Source: Haloterrigena gelatinilytica
GTDB taxonomy: Archaea > Halobacteriota > Halobacteria > Halobacteriales > Natrialbaceae
DNA length: 64,000 nucleotides
NCBI RefSeq assembly: GCF_013342145.1
Contig: NZ_JABUQZ010000001.1
Coordinates: 2,542,001 to 2,606,000, forward strand
Direction: 5' to 3'
The position numbers and the translations under genes are program-made. This document shows positions 42,570 to 51,591 of the stretch, one piece after another. The stretch's first letter is position 1. Each line of letters begins with the position of its first letter. The notes below the pieces were generated by a model. That model was not told the DNA's origin, did no database searches, and worked only from the letters and a program-made list of their open reading frames with translations.

Positions 42570-44147
42570 ATGGCACAACAGCGACGCATGGGCGGACAGC
42601 CTATGTTCATTATGAGCGAGGATAGTCAGCGAACGCAGGGCCGCGACGCCCAGTCGTCGAACATCATGGCCGGCAAGGCCGTCGCCGAGTCGGTACGCAC
42701 GACACTGGGTCCCCGCGGGATGGACAAGATGCTCGTCGACTCCAGCGGCGAGGTCGTCATCACGAACGACGGCGCCACGATTCTCAACGAGATGGACATC
42801 GAGCACCCCGCGGCCCAGATGATCGTCGAGGTCGCCGACTCCCAGGAGGAAGAGGTCGGCGACGGCACGACGACCGCGGCCGTGATCGCTGGCAACCTGC
42901 TCGGTGAGGCCGAGGACCTCATCGAACAGGACGTCCATGCGACGACGATCGTCGAGGGCTACCACGAGGCCAGCGAGATCGCCCTCGAGGCGATCTCGGA
43001 GCAGGTCAGCGAAGAGGTCGTCGACGACGAGGTGCTCAAGCAGGTCGCCGAATCGAGCATGACCGGCAAGGGCACCGGCGGTCTCACCGCCGAATCGCTG
43101 GCCGAGACGGTCGTCGAAGCGATCCGCCACGTCGAACTCGAGGACGGCGTCGCCCGCGACAACGTCACCGTTCACACCCAGATCGGCGCCTCCTCGAACG
43201 CGACGGAGCTCGTCCCGGGTATCGTCATCGACGAGGAGCCCGCCCACGACGGCATGCCCAGCGAGGTCGAGGACGCGTCGCTCGCCGTCCTCGACGTCGA
43301 GCTCGGCGTCCGAACCGGCGAGATCGACGCGGAGTACTCGATCGACTCGATCGACCAGCTCAACAGCGCCATCGACGCCGAGGAGAGCGAGGTCCGCGGC
43401 TACGCCGAGACCGTCGCCGAGAGCGGCGCCGACGTCGTCTTCACGACCGAGGACGTCGACGACCGCGTCGCCTCCTATCTCGCCACTGAAGGCGTGCTCG
43501 TCTTCGAGGGCATCGGCGACAGCGACGCCAAGGACATCGTCTCCGCGACCGGCGCCACCCGCGTCGGCGCCCTCGACGACCTCGAGGAAGCCGACTTCGG
43601 TCAGGCCGACCGCATCAGCGCCGAGAACTACGGCGACGACGACCTCGCGTTCGTCGAGGGCGGCGCGGCGGCCGAGACGGTCACCGTCTTCGTCCGCGGC
43701 GGCACCGAACACGTCGTCGACGAACTCAAGCGCGCCATCGGTGACGCGCTGGACGTCGTCGCGACCGCGCTGGCCTCGGGTGAGGTCGTCCCCGGCGCCG
43801 GCGCGACCGAGATCGCCATCGCGGACAAGATCCGCGAGGAAGCCGCCGGCATCGAGGGCCGCAAGCAGCTGGCCGTCAACGCCTTCGCCGACGCGCTGGA
43901 CATCGTCCCGCGCACGCTGGCAGCCAACACCGGCCGAGACCCCATCGACGCGCTCGTCGATCTCCGCTCCGCCCACGACTCGACGGGACGAGCCGGTCTG
44001 ATCACCAGCGGCGAGGAAGTCACGATCGACGATCCGTTCGACTACGGCGTCATCGATCCGGCCGACGTCAAGCGCGAGGCCATCGAGAGCGCCACCGAGG
44101 CCGCGACGATGATCGCCCGCATCGACGACGTCATCGCCGCCGAGTAA
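42570..44147 (+). CDS. Thermosome subunit (group II chaperonin)
   Basis: 525 residues from ATG 42570 ([20 protein letters not shown]). Signature segments: [15 protein letters not shown]-like [59 protein letters not shown] (ATP-binding GDGTT), and at the C terminus [21 protein letters not shown] with [23 protein letters not shown]. It folds cytosolic proteins in an ATP-dependent double-ring complex. Compared with some haloarchaeal paralogues it lacks a long Gly-Met-rich tail and ends at [10 protein letters not shown]. It is monocistronic behind a strong TATA box. Confidence 0.95.
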   Translation: MAQQRRMGGQPMFIMSEDSQRTQGRDAQSSNIMAGKAVAESVRTTLGPRGMDKMLVDSSGEVVITNDGATILNEMDIEHPAAQMIVEVADSQEEEVGDGTTTAAVIAGNLLGEAEDLIEQDVHATTIVEGYHEASEIALEAISEQVSEEVVDDEVLKQVAESSMTGKGTGGLTAESLAETVVEAIRHVELEDGVARDNVTVHTQIGASSNATELVPGIVIDEEPAHDGMPSEVEDASLAVLDVELGVRTGEIDAEYSIDSIDQLNSAIDAEESEVRGYAETVAESGADVVFTTEDVDDRVASYLATEGVLVFEGIGDSDAKDIVSATGATRVGALDDLEEADFGQADRISAENYGDDDLAFVEGGAAAETVTVFVRGGTEHVVDELKRAIGDALDVVATALASGEVVPGAGATEIAIADKIREEAAGIEGRKQLAVNAFADALDIVPRTLAANTGRDPIDALVDLRSAHDSTGRAGLITSGEEVTIDDPFDYGVIDPADVKREAIESATEAATMIARIDDVIAAE

Positions 44148-44222
44148 CGCCGCCGAGCCGTCGCTGAACCCCTCTTTCTTTTCGCGACCGCGTACGGACG
44201 CCGTCTCGCCGCGAGCGGTAGC

Positions 44223-44516
44223 CACCCGTTCGCGACGACGAGACGGCCCGGCCTCGAGGCCGTCCACAGCGGGACGGTCCTCGGCGTCGAAGCGGCCGGA
44301 ACCGACGACGGCACCGACGTCGTCCAGCAGTCGTGGAACGGTGCGGACGGCCAACGGTGGTTCGCCGTCGCGCTCGCGGACGACCGCTACGGCTTCGTCA
44401 ACGCGAACACCGGCCGCGTCCTCGACGCCGAGGACGCCGGCGAGAACGTCGTTCAGTGGCACTGGACGAGCGGCGCGAATCAGCGGTGGGAACTCGTCGA
44501 CCGCAGTTCGGACTGA
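44223..44516 (+). pseudogene. Remnant of a ricin-type beta-trefoil lectin domain gene
   Basis: Reading in the frame that ends with TGA at 44514-44516 gives LEAVHSGTVLGVEAAGTDDG, then VVQQSWNGADGQRWFAVALA, then YGFVNANTGRVLDAEDAGEN, then QWHWTSGANQRWELVDRSSD. These are two successive QxW repeats of a ricin-B/CBM13-like trefoil (SGxxLxVxxxGxxxGxxVxQxxWxGxxxQxW). No start codon or signal peptide exists upstream in frame before the thermosome stop, so it is the 3' tail of a lost secreted glycan-binding protein. The remaining bases to 44746 hold no gene. Confidence 0.7.
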
Positions 44517-44746
44517 CTCGTCTCCCTCGGTCGGACACTCGCAAGCGACGGACAGTCGACGGCGGTCTCGCCGAACGAGGACGACGGCCACGATAACCCG
44601 CGCGAAGAGAATGACACATATCGTGGTGTCAGAGATGTGATGTAGGTCGGGAACGAACGGGCGCCTCGATCGCCTGCGTAATTATCGGTCCGGCCGACAG
44701 TCCGGCCAACAATGATAAGTGTTAACACACGATATCTAGAGGCGTT
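44517..44746. other. Non-coding spacer before the HalOD1 gene
   Basis: No gene is supported. Two tandem GTCCGGCC octamers occur at 44688-44705, and TGTTAACACACGATATC precedes the ATG at 44747. Nothing further is recognised. Confidence 0.4.
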
Positions 44747-45115
44747 ATGTCCCGACCCGCTCGGAGGAGAAACCTGACGCCGGTCGACGACGACGGGGGG
44801 CAGACGATCTACTACGACGAAGACCGCGGGACCTACCACACCTGGTGCGACGACGACGCCTACGAGCTAGCGAGCACGGCCGTAGTGATCACCGTCGCGT
44901 CGGTGCTCGAGGTCGATACGGACGACCTCGAGCGGCTCTCGGCGGCCGTCGAACCGGACGCACTGAACTCGCTGATCGGCCATTGGCGACGGGCCGACGT
45001 GGCGGACGCCGACGGGAGCATCACCTTTCCGTTCGCGACGTGTGTCGTCACGGTCCACTCGAGCGGCGAGATCGTCGTCGATCCCGAGCAACGCGTCCCG
45101 TCGGTCGGCCGCTGA
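44747..45115 (+). CDS. HalOD1 output domain protein
   Basis: 122 residues. The segment TYHTWCDDDAYELASTAVVITVASVLEVDTDDLERLSAAVEPDALNSL is split over residues 29-77, and together with ITFPFATCVVTVHSSGEIVV it matches the HalOD1 domain, which occurs alone or at the end of haloarchaeal bacterio-opsin-activator-like sensors. No DNA-binding part is visible. A role in signal output is inferred from the family only. Confidence 0.8.
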   Translation: MSRPARRRNLTPVDDDGGQTIYYDEDRGTYHTWCDDDAYELASTAVVITVASVLEVDTDDLERLSAAVEPDALNSLIGHWRRADVADADGSITFPFATCVVTVHSSGEIVVDPEQRVPSVGR

Positions 45116-45124
45116 AACTGCGGC

Positions 45125-46012
45125 TCAGTTCGCGCGGTCCGTCCCGGCCGACTCGAGGACGACTTCGTCGCCGACCGCGAGGCCGAACGCCTCGTCGCCG
45201 CGCCCCCGATTGACGTCCAATTCGACGTAGCCGTGGCTCCCGACCGTCGCGAGTCGCTCCCCGACCGGCACAGCGGCGAAGGTCTCCCCGACGGGAACCG
45301 TCTCGCCGTTGGCGACGATCCGATCGCGGCCGGCGAGGACGTCGCCGGGAACGTTCGTGATGACGTTGCCGAAGTCGTCGACGACCAGCACCTCACCGAC
45401 GGCGCGGTCGTCCTCGAGCGTCGGCTCCGGAAGCGAACAGTCGACGGGATCGCCGTCGAGCGGATCGAGCCACTCGAGGTCGGCCAGCGCGTCGACGCCG
45501 GCCTCGTGGACGTCGGCGGCGGCGGGCGCGAAGACGTCCCGGCCGTGGAAGGTGGCGCTGGCCGGTCCCTCTCGGCCGCCGCCTTCGTTCTCACCGGCGT
45601 CGGAGTCCGCCGAGAGCGCCGTCGCGCTCGGACCGAACGAGCCGCCCGCGGGCTCGACCGGATCGAGTCTCGTCTCGTCGACGACGTACGTCTCGAGGGC
45701 GGCGTCCCGACCGCCGACGAGCCGACGGGCGGCGGGGAGCAAGACGCCGTTGTCGGGCCCGACGAGCGCGTGCTCGCCCGCGCGAACGACGATCGCGTTG
45801 CGGTCGGTGCCGACGCCCGGGTCGACCACGACGAGGTGCACGGCCGGCGGAAAGTACGGTAGCACCTCGCGGAGCCAGAACGCGGCGGCGCGGACGTCCT
45901 GCCGGGGGAAATCGTGGGCGACGTCGACCAGTCTGGCGTCCGTTCGCCGACAGAGCACTCCCTTCATCGCCGCGGGGTACGGCGTCCCGAAATCCGACGC
46001 GAGCGTGATCAT
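45125..46012 (-). CDS. SAM hydroxide adenosyltransferase (DUF62 family)
   Basis: 295 residues from ATG 46012 (MITLASDFGTPYPAAMKGVL). Typical motifs: TLASDFGT (SAM-binding Asp), VDVAHDFPRQDVRAAAFWL, PAVHLVVVDPGVGTDRNAIVV, HALVGPDNGVLLPA and FHGRDVFAPAAADV, with a C-terminal beta-barrel containing VDDFGNVITNVPG. The D-R-H triad typical of the hydroxide adenosyltransferases (related to chlorinase/fluorinase) is consistent with hydrolysis of SAM to adenosine and Met. A Gly/Glu-rich insert lies at about 140-165. Convergent with the HalOD1 gene. Confidence 0.87.
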   Translation of the reverse strand: MITLASDFGTPYPAAMKGVLCRRTDARLVDVAHDFPRQDVRAAAFWLREVLPYFPPAVHLVVVDPGVGTDRNAIVVRAGEHALVGPDNGVLLPAARRLVGGRDAALETYVVDETRLDPVEPAGGSFGPSATALSADSDAGENEGGGREGPASATFHGRDVFAPAAADVHEAGVDALADLEWLDPLDGDPVDCSLPEPTLEDDRAVGEVLVVDDFGNVITNVPGDVLAGRDRIVANGETVPVGETFAAVPVGERLATVGSHGYVELDVNRGRGDEAFGLAVGDEVVLESAGTDRAN

Positions 46013-46130
46013 GGGCGGCGGTAGGAGGCGGGCAGTGAAAATCGATACGTCTCGTTGTCGGCCGGCCGTCTCGAGGGCTCCGGCGGCCGCGGTCACAGCT
46101 CGTTCCGCCGGGGACGGGACTCGAGGGCGG

Positions 46131-46649
46131 TCAGTCGCCGTTCGAATCCGAGTCGCTGATCATCTGGATGCGTTCGATGCCGCCGATCTCGTCGACGGTG
46201 TCGACGACCGGTTCGGGGACCAGCGACTCCCAGTCGCCGCCCGTGATCATCCGCTCGCGGACCTCGCTACCCTCCAGAACCTCCCGGTTGAACATCGGGG
46301 ACTGGCGGATGTCGATGTCGGCCTCGCGGAACAGCTGGATGACCAGCGGATTGTTCGAGTAGGCGACGTCGAAGTCCGGGCTCATGCTCTGGACGTGGCT
46401 CACCCACACCGAGTTCCGTTCTAAGTCCTCGATCGGCACGGCGTAGGTGACGAGGTCGTAGTCGACGAGCGACTTCGTGATCATCATGATGCGTTCGCCC
46501 GCCGTGAACGGGTTGCGCACGGTGTGTGAGTCGTCGGCGCTCCCGATCCCGAGCACGAGCTCGTCGACGTCCTCGGCGATCTGTTCGACCATGCTGAGGT
46601 GGCCGTTGTGGAAGGGCTGAAACCGGCCGATGTAGAACCCCCGGGTCAT
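46131..46649 (-). CDS. nadM: Nicotinamide-nucleotide adenylyltransferase
   Basis: 172 residues from ATG 46649 (MTRGFYIGRFQPFHNGHLSM). The nucleotidyltransferase HxGH motif is FQPFHNGHL; GSADDSHTVRNPFTAGERIMMI and the C-terminal RMITGGDWESLVP (ISTxxR-like) region match archaeal NadM. It adenylates NMN with ATP to form NAD+ in the cytosol. The length is standard. It neighbours the SAM-hydrolysing enzyme on the same strand with about 120 bp between. Confidence 0.93.
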   Translation of the reverse strand: MTRGFYIGRFQPFHNGHLSMVEQIAEDVDELVLGIGSADDSHTVRNPFTAGERIMMITKSLVDYDLVTYAVPIEDLERNSVWVSHVQSMSPDFDVAYSNNPLVIQLFREADIDIRQSPMFNREVLEGSEVRERMITGGDWESLVPEPVVDTVDEIGGIERIQMISDSDSNGD

Positions 46650-46865
46650 GCCGGAACCTGCTCGGGCGGCGTGCATAAGCGTGGCGAGTTCGCCGACGCG
46701 TCGTCGGGGTAGCGGTCGTCGCGATCGTCGGAGTAATGTGATCTATGCTACCATACAATATCCGCCGAAATAGCGTTCGACGAGGACGACGCGTCGAATC
46801 GCTGAACCACCCCGTCGGCCGCTGTGGGGCCGATATTCAGCCACTGTCACCATCCTCCGCATGGA

Positions 46866-46876
46866 GAAAGTATATC
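46866..46876 (+). promoter_or_regulatory. TATA box of lonB
   Basis: GAAAGTATATC lies 40-50 bases upstream of the ATG at 46916 in an otherwise GC-rich area, with a purine-rich BRE-like flank. It supports 46916 rather than the upstream in-frame ATG at 46745 as the translation start. Confidence 0.5.
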
Positions 46877-46915
46877 AGTCCCAATCCCTTCGAATCAGGT
46901 ACTGAACAGAGTTCT

Positions 46916-49108
46916 ATGAGTAACGATACGAACGTTGACGACCCTCCCGAAGACGCCACCGACGCTGGACCTGACGAGGAGCAGGGCCAGCCGCGGCCCC
47001 AGGACACGGAGCCGGAGTCGGAGCGTCAGGGAGAACGGTCGCCGCTCGAGGAGGACGGTGACCAGCGCGACGACGTCGACGACGGGGACGAGTTCGACGA
47101 TCCGATCGACGAGTTCGAGCCGGATTCGAGCGAGGACGACATCGAAACCGTCGAAGATCTCGGCAGCGAAGTCGAGGTCGATCCGGGCGTCGAAATCGAC
47201 GAGGATATCGCCGAGGACGATCTGCTCGGCGGTCTCAAAATCGATTCGACGGAGGAAATCGAGGTTCCCGACCGGCTCGTCGACCAGGTCATCGGCCAGG
47301 ACGAAGCACGCGATATCATCATCAAGGCAGCCAAGCAGCGTCGCCACGTCATGATGATCGGCTCGCCGGGGACCGGCAAGTCGATGCTGGCGAAGGCGAT
47401 GAGTCAGCTGCTCCCCCAGGAGGATCTCCAGGACGTCTTAGTCTACCACAACCCGGACGACGGCAACGAGCCGAAGGTCCGAACCGTCCCGGCGGGGAAG
47501 GGCGAACAGATCATCGACGCCCACAAGGAGGAGGCTCGCAAGCGCAACCAGATGCGCTCGATCCTGATGTGGATCATCGTCGCGATCATCCTCGCGTACG
47601 CGATCCTCGTCGCCGGGAACATTCTGCTCGGCATCCTCGCGGCCGGGATCGTCTGGCTGATCTTCCGCTACACCAACCGCGGCAGCGACGCGATGGTGCC
47701 CAACATGATCGTCAACAACGGCGACAAGCGCACCGCGCCGTTCGAGGACGCGACCGGCGCCCACGCCGGCGCGCTGCTGGGCGACGTCCGTCACGACCCC
47801 TTCCAGTCCGGCGGCATGGAGACGCCGAGCCACGACCGCGTCGAACCCGGCTCGATCCATCAGGCCAACAAGGGCGTGCTGTTCGTCGACGAGATCAACA
47901 CGCTCGACATCCGCACCCAGCAGAAGCTGATGACCGCGATCCAGGAGGGCGAGTTCGCCATCACGGGCCAGTCCGAGCGCTCCTCGGGCGCGATGGTCCA
48001 GACCGAGCCCGTCCCCTGTGACTTCATCATGATCGCGGCCGGCAACCTGGACGCGATGGAGAACATGCACCCCGCGCTCCGGAACCGTATCAAGGGGTAC
48101 GGGTACGAGGTGTACATGGAGGACACCATCGAGGACACCCCCGAGATGCGGCGCAAGTACGCGCGCTTCATCGCTCAGGAGGTCGAACGCGACGGTCGTC
48201 TGCCCCACTTCACCGACGACGCCGTCGAGGAGGTCATCCTCGAGGCCAAGCGTCGCTCGGGTCGGAAGAACCACCTCACGCTGCACTTCCGGACGCTGGG
48301 CGGGCTCGTCCGCGTCGCGGGCGACATCGCCCGCTCGGAGGATCGGGAGTTCACCACCCGCGAGGACGTCCTGCAGGCCAAGGGCCGCTCGCGCTCGATC
48401 GAGCAACAGCTCGCCGACGACTACATCGAGCGCCGCAAGGACTACGAACTCGAGGTCGCCGACGGCGGCGTCGAGGGACGGGTCAACGGTCTCGCCGTCA
48501 TGGGCGAGGACTCGGGGATCATGCTCCCGGTCATGGCCGAGATCGCGCCCGCACAGGGCGGCGGTCAGGTGATCGCCACCGGGAAGCTCAAGGAGATGGC
48601 CGAGGAGTCGGTCCAGAACGTCTCCGCGATCATCAAGAAGTTCTCCGACGTCGACCTCTCGGAGAAGGACATCCACATCCAGTTCGTCCAGGCCGGCCAA
48701 CAGGGCGTCGACGGCGACTCCGCCTCCATCACGGTGGCGACCGCCGTCATCAGCGCGCTCGAGGACATCCCGGTCGATCAGTCGGTCGCGATGACCGGCT
48801 CGCTGTCGGTCCGGGGCGACGTGCTCCCGGTCGGCGGGGTCACCCACAAGATCGAGGCCGCCGCGAAGGCCGGCTGCTCGAAGGTCATCATCCCGAAGGC
48901 CAACGAGCAGGACGTGATGATCGAAGACGAGTACGAGGAGATGATCGAGATCATCCCGTGTTCGAACATCAGCGAAGTGCTCGACGTCGCGCTGATGGGC
49001 GAACCCAAGAAGGACTCCCTGGTCGATCGCCTCAAGTCGATCACCGGCTCGGCGTTCGACGGGAGCCAGGGCACCGTCGGCAGCGGCTCCAACCCGAGCC
49101 CGCAGTAA
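46916..49108 (+). CDS. lonB: Membrane-anchored ATP-dependent protease LonB
   Basis: 730 residues from ATG 46916. A very acidic, disordered N-terminal tail (1-105) precedes the AAA+ module: Walker A IGSPGTGKSMLAKAM (about 148-162) and Walker B VLFVDEINTL (about 320). Two membrane helices between them (LMWIIVAIILAYAILVAGN and ILLGILAAGIVWLIFRY, about 217-254) are the archaeal LonB hallmark. The protease domain has Ser in QQGVDGDSASITVATA (about 600) and Lys in GGVTHKIEAAAKAGC (about 645). LonB is the essential membrane quality-control protease of archaea and in haloarchaea controls carotenoid levels. A CPBP protease gene follows 13 bases later. Confidence 0.95.
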   Translation: MSNDTNVDDPPEDATDAGPDEEQGQPRPQDTEPESERQGERSPLEEDGDQRDDVDDGDEFDDPIDEFEPDSSEDDIETVEDLGSEVEVDPGVEIDEDIAEDDLLGGLKIDSTEEIEVPDRLVDQVIGQDEARDIIIKAAKQRRHVMMIGSPGTGKSMLAKAMSQLLPQEDLQDVLVYHNPDDGNEPKVRTVPAGKGEQIIDAHKEEARKRNQMRSILMWIIVAIILAYAILVAGNILLGILAAGIVWLIFRYTNRGSDAMVPNMIVNNGDKRTAPFEDATGAHAGALLGDVRHDPFQSGGMETPSHDRVEPGSIHQANKGVLFVDEINTLDIRTQQKLMTAIQEGEFAITGQSERSSGAMVQTEPVPCDFIMIAAGNLDAMENMHPALRNRIKGYGYEVYMEDTIEDTPEMRRKYARFIAQEVERDGRLPHFTDDAVEEVILEAKRRSGRKNHLTLHFRTLGGLVRVAGDIARSEDREFTTREDVLQAKGRSRSIEQQLADDYIERRKDYELEVADGGVEGRVNGLAVMGEDSGIMLPVMAEIAPAQGGGQVIATGKLKEMAEESVQNVSAIIKKFSDVDLSEKDIHIQFVQAGQQGVDGDSASITVATAVISALEDIPVDQSVAMTGSLSVRGDVLPVGGVTHKIEAAAKAGCSKVIIPKANEQDVMIEDEYEEMIEIIPCSNISEVLDVALMGEPKKDSLVDRLKSITGSAFDGSQGTVGSGSNPSPQ

Positions 49109-49121
49109 CGAGTACCGATCA

Positions 49122-50222
49122 ATGGCCCAGTGGGCGACGTTCGCGGGCGTTACGGGCGTCGTCCTCGTTTTGCTGCTCGTTCTCTCACACCTGACACAGA
49201 GCGCGTTTTCCGACGACGATTCGACCGCCAGCGACGGCGCCGATACTGCGTCCCCGCAGTCCGCGTCCGCCTCGAGCGCTCGAGACGACAGCCCCGAGTT
49301 CGACTCGGAGAGCGATCGTCGCGATTCACACGACCCGGCCGCGCCCGCCGACGGCGAGGCGGGGGGCGCCGACTCGAGTGCGGGTGCGGATGCAGATACG
49401 GACGCGGAGACTGCGGCCGAATCGGAGTCCGATGCGACGGCCGATCGCGACGGCCGTTCTGCGGCCCCTGACCGTCCGACCACCGCGAACGATCCGACGA
49501 CTTCGGAGCGGGCGGTCGGGCCGCAACGGACGGAGTCGCCGTCCGACCCCGCGAGAATAACCGAGCCCGGTGCGCACTCCGACGGACGGCCGCAACAGGA
49601 ACTCGATCCGCGGTCGCTGTCCGCGGGGGAACTCCTGGCGAACGTCGCGCTCTCGCAGGGGCTGTTCGCGAGCGTCCTCCTCGGGGCGGTCCTCTACACC
49701 GGGATCCCCGTCGGCGCGCTGGGGATCGAGTTCTCGACGGCGTTCCTCCGACAGGGCCTCGTACTGGGGACGGCGGCCGGACTCGTCCTCTACGCGGCCA
49801 ACGAGATCGGCGCCGCGGCGGCGACGCACATCGGGTTCGACCACGACGAACGGCTGCGGACGCTGCTGGCGCCCGACACGACCTGGGAGTGGCTGGTGCT
49901 GCTGGCGTTCGTGCTCCCGCTGATCGCCGGCTTCGAGGAACTGCTGTTCCGGGCGGCGCTGATCGGCGCGCTCTCGACCGGCTTCGGCGTCGATCCGTGG
50001 CTGCTGGCGATCGTCTCCTCGATCGCGTTCGCCCTCGGCCACGGGATGCAGGGGTCGGTCGGCATCCTCGTCACCGGGCTGCTCGGGTTCGTCCTCGCGG
50101 CGGTCTTCGTCGTCACCGGGAGCTTTCTGGTCGTCTTCGTCGCCCACTACCTGATCAACGCCCTCGAGTTCGTCGTCCACGAGGGCCTCGAGTTCGACTG
50201 GGCCGAGACCCTCGAAAGCTAA
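49122..50222 (+). CDS. CPBP family intramembrane glutamic endopeptidase
   Basis: 366 residues. One N-terminal membrane segment (GVTGVVLVLLLVLSHL) is followed by a long disordered acidic Ser/Ala/Asp region (about 25-160) and then a multi-span CPBP/Rce1 core. The catalytic motif GFEELLFRAALIGAL (EExxxR, about residue 271), the FALGHGMQG motif (second His) and VFVAHYLINALEFVVHE (third motif) are intact. Such proteases cleave prenylated or membrane substrates; the target is unknown. The 13-bp gap behind lonB suggests cotranscription with that protease. Confidence 0.85.
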   Translation: MAQWATFAGVTGVVLVLLLVLSHLTQSAFSDDDSTASDGADTASPQSASASSARDDSPEFDSESDRRDSHDPAAPADGEAGGADSSAGADADTDAETAAESESDATADRDGRSAAPDRPTTANDPTTSERAVGPQRTESPSDPARITEPGAHSDGRPQQELDPRSLSAGELLANVALSQGLFASVLLGAVLYTGIPVGALGIEFSTAFLRQGLVLGTAAGLVLYAANEIGAAAATHIGFDHDERLRTLLAPDTTWEWLVLLAFVLPLIAGFEELLFRAALIGALSTGFGVDPWLLAIVSSIAFALGHGMQGSVGILVTGLLGFVLAAVFVVTGSFLVVFVAHYLINALEFVVHEGLEFDWAETLES

Positions 50223-50247
50223 GGGGGTGGGCTCGGTCGGTATTGGT

Positions 50248-50607
50248 ATGGCTACGAACGGGCCCGACGAGGTTCCGGCGGCGATCTACCGCGGGATCTT
50301 CCTCGCCGTCGTCTTCTACTTCGTCCTCCTGATCTACGGGCAGGTCGCCGGCGAGCCGCTGGCGACCTACGCCGCCGAGTTCGTCTTCGCCGTGATCGCG
50401 ATCGGCGTCGGCACGATTCTCTTCCTGCAACGGGGGACGCGAGTCGCCCCGCGGGCGACCCTCGGCGCGGCCGCCTGTCTCGTCGCCGGCGGCGTCCTCC
50501 AGTTGACGTTCCTGTTCACCCGGGTGCCGTCGCTCGATCAGGCGTCCTCCTTCGCCGTCTTCGCCGGCATCGGGCTCTACATCTACGCCGTCTGGATCGT
50601 CGACTAA
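50248..50607 (+). CDS. Small four-span membrane protein of unknown function
   Basis: 119 residues from ATG 50248 (MATNGPDEVPAAIYRGIFLA). Four hydrophobic helices at about 14-35, 42-60, 71-88 and 97-117 with short charged loops; no motif is recognised. It starts 25 bases after the CPBP gene and may be part of the lonB transcription unit. Confidence 0.65.
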   Translation: MATNGPDEVPAAIYRGIFLAVVFYFVLLIYGQVAGEPLATYAAEFVFAVIAIGVGTILFLQRGTRVAPRATLGAAACLVAGGVLQLTFLFTRVPSLDQASSFAVFAGIGLYIYAVWIVD

Positions 50608-50726
50608 CGAAGAGAGCGGTGACTACTGAGGTCGTGTCGACTGCCGCGAAGGCGATCTGGTCGAACCGACGGAGCGGCGAGAAACCGGTTCCGTGTCTCG
50701 AGTGCCGCCACCGAACTCGAGAGCGG

Positions 50727-51197
50727 CTACAGTTCCTCGAGCGAGCGCAACTTCTGTTCGACGGCCGGGGGCGCGGCGCTGGGCCCGTCGCGCACGCGAT
50801 GGTCCGGAATAAGGATCGGCGCCGGATTCTGGTCCAGGGCGGTTCGGACGAGGATGACGTCGTCCTCGTCCTCGTGGTCGAGTCCGGAGGTCATCCGCGC
50901 GAGCGTGTCGACGGTGACCTGATCGCCGTAGGGAATCTCCCGGACCGATTCGAGGACGGCCCGCTGGTCGGTCGGCACCGTCAGGGCGACCTGCACGTCG
51001 TCGAAGATGATCTCCTCGAGTCCGTCGAGGTACTCGAAGATGCGGTCGAGCACGGGGTGGTCCGCCTCGGCGTCGTCGTCGGGTCGCTCGGGAAACGTGA
51101 CGCTCAGCACGCGCCCGCTGGCGGCCCCGAGCTGGACGTGTCGATCGAGGTACGACGATTCCCGCGCGTAGATTCCGGCGTCCGTGACGTCCTCCAT
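50727..51197 (-). CDS. MGMT-fold protein with Asp in place of the active-site Cys
   Basis: 156 residues from ATG 51197. The C-terminal half follows O6-alkylguanine-DNA alkyltransferases: VREIPYGDQVTVDTLARMTSG (residues 85-105), VRTALDQNPAPILIPDHRVRDG (117-138) and a final KLRSLEEL. In MGMT the core is NPxxxxIPCHRV; here Cys is Asp132, so alkyl transfer is impossible by the known mechanism. Alkyltransferase-like (ATL) proteins have Trp at this position and act as damage sensors; this protein may be an analogous sensor. The DNA-recognition Arg (HRVR) and the upstream helix-turn-helix appear retained. Confidence 0.75.
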   Translation of the reverse strand: MEDVTDAGIYARESSYLDRHVQLGAASGRVLSVTFPERPDDDAEADHPVLDRIFEYLDGLEEIIFDDVQVALTVPTDQRAVLESVREIPYGDQVTVDTLARMTSGLDHEDEDDVILVRTALDQNPAPILIPDHRVRDGPSAAPPAVEQKLRSLEEL

Positions 51198-51591
51198 ACG
51201 TCGTCGTAAGCGATAGGGACTTGAATAATCGCCGGTCGACGCGCTCGAGCGAAACGCGGCTGCGCGAAACGCGGTTCCGCACGACCTCATTGCAACGAAG
51301 ACACGAGCGCTCCGCCACTTCTGGCGACGGTGAGCGCCACGCCCACTCCAACGATTGCGGTCCTCGCTCCGTCGGGTCGCTGCGGTTCTCATCCCTCACG
51401 GTGTTATCGACCGGCCTCGCTACCGCTCACGCGTCACTCCGTCCCCCGTTCGCAGTCGAGGTGCGACCGACGGGCGCACCTCGCTTTGCTCGGCCGATCG
51501 ACAGCGCGCGCCACCGCAAGATCGAACTGCTCGAGAATCGCGCCCCGATGGCGCAAGCCTTTTGTACATATGAGTACGTCGATGTACAACA
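51198..51591. other. Spacer between the MGMT-like gene and trpC
   Basis: No coding region on either strand shows a plausible protein. TTTTGTACATATG at 51560-51572, about 25 bases before the trpC start, is AT-rich and probably holds its promoter. Nothing else is recognised. Confidence 0.4.

Noticed and set aside
44688-44705. Tandem GTCCGGCC octamers as a regulatory site
   Set aside because: Two short GC-rich copies are expected by chance in this composition, and no conserved context supports function.
46745-46915. Longer LonB N terminus from ATG 46745
   Set aside because: A TATA box at 46866-46876 lies inside it, and the residues are not acidic like other haloarchaeal LonB tails.
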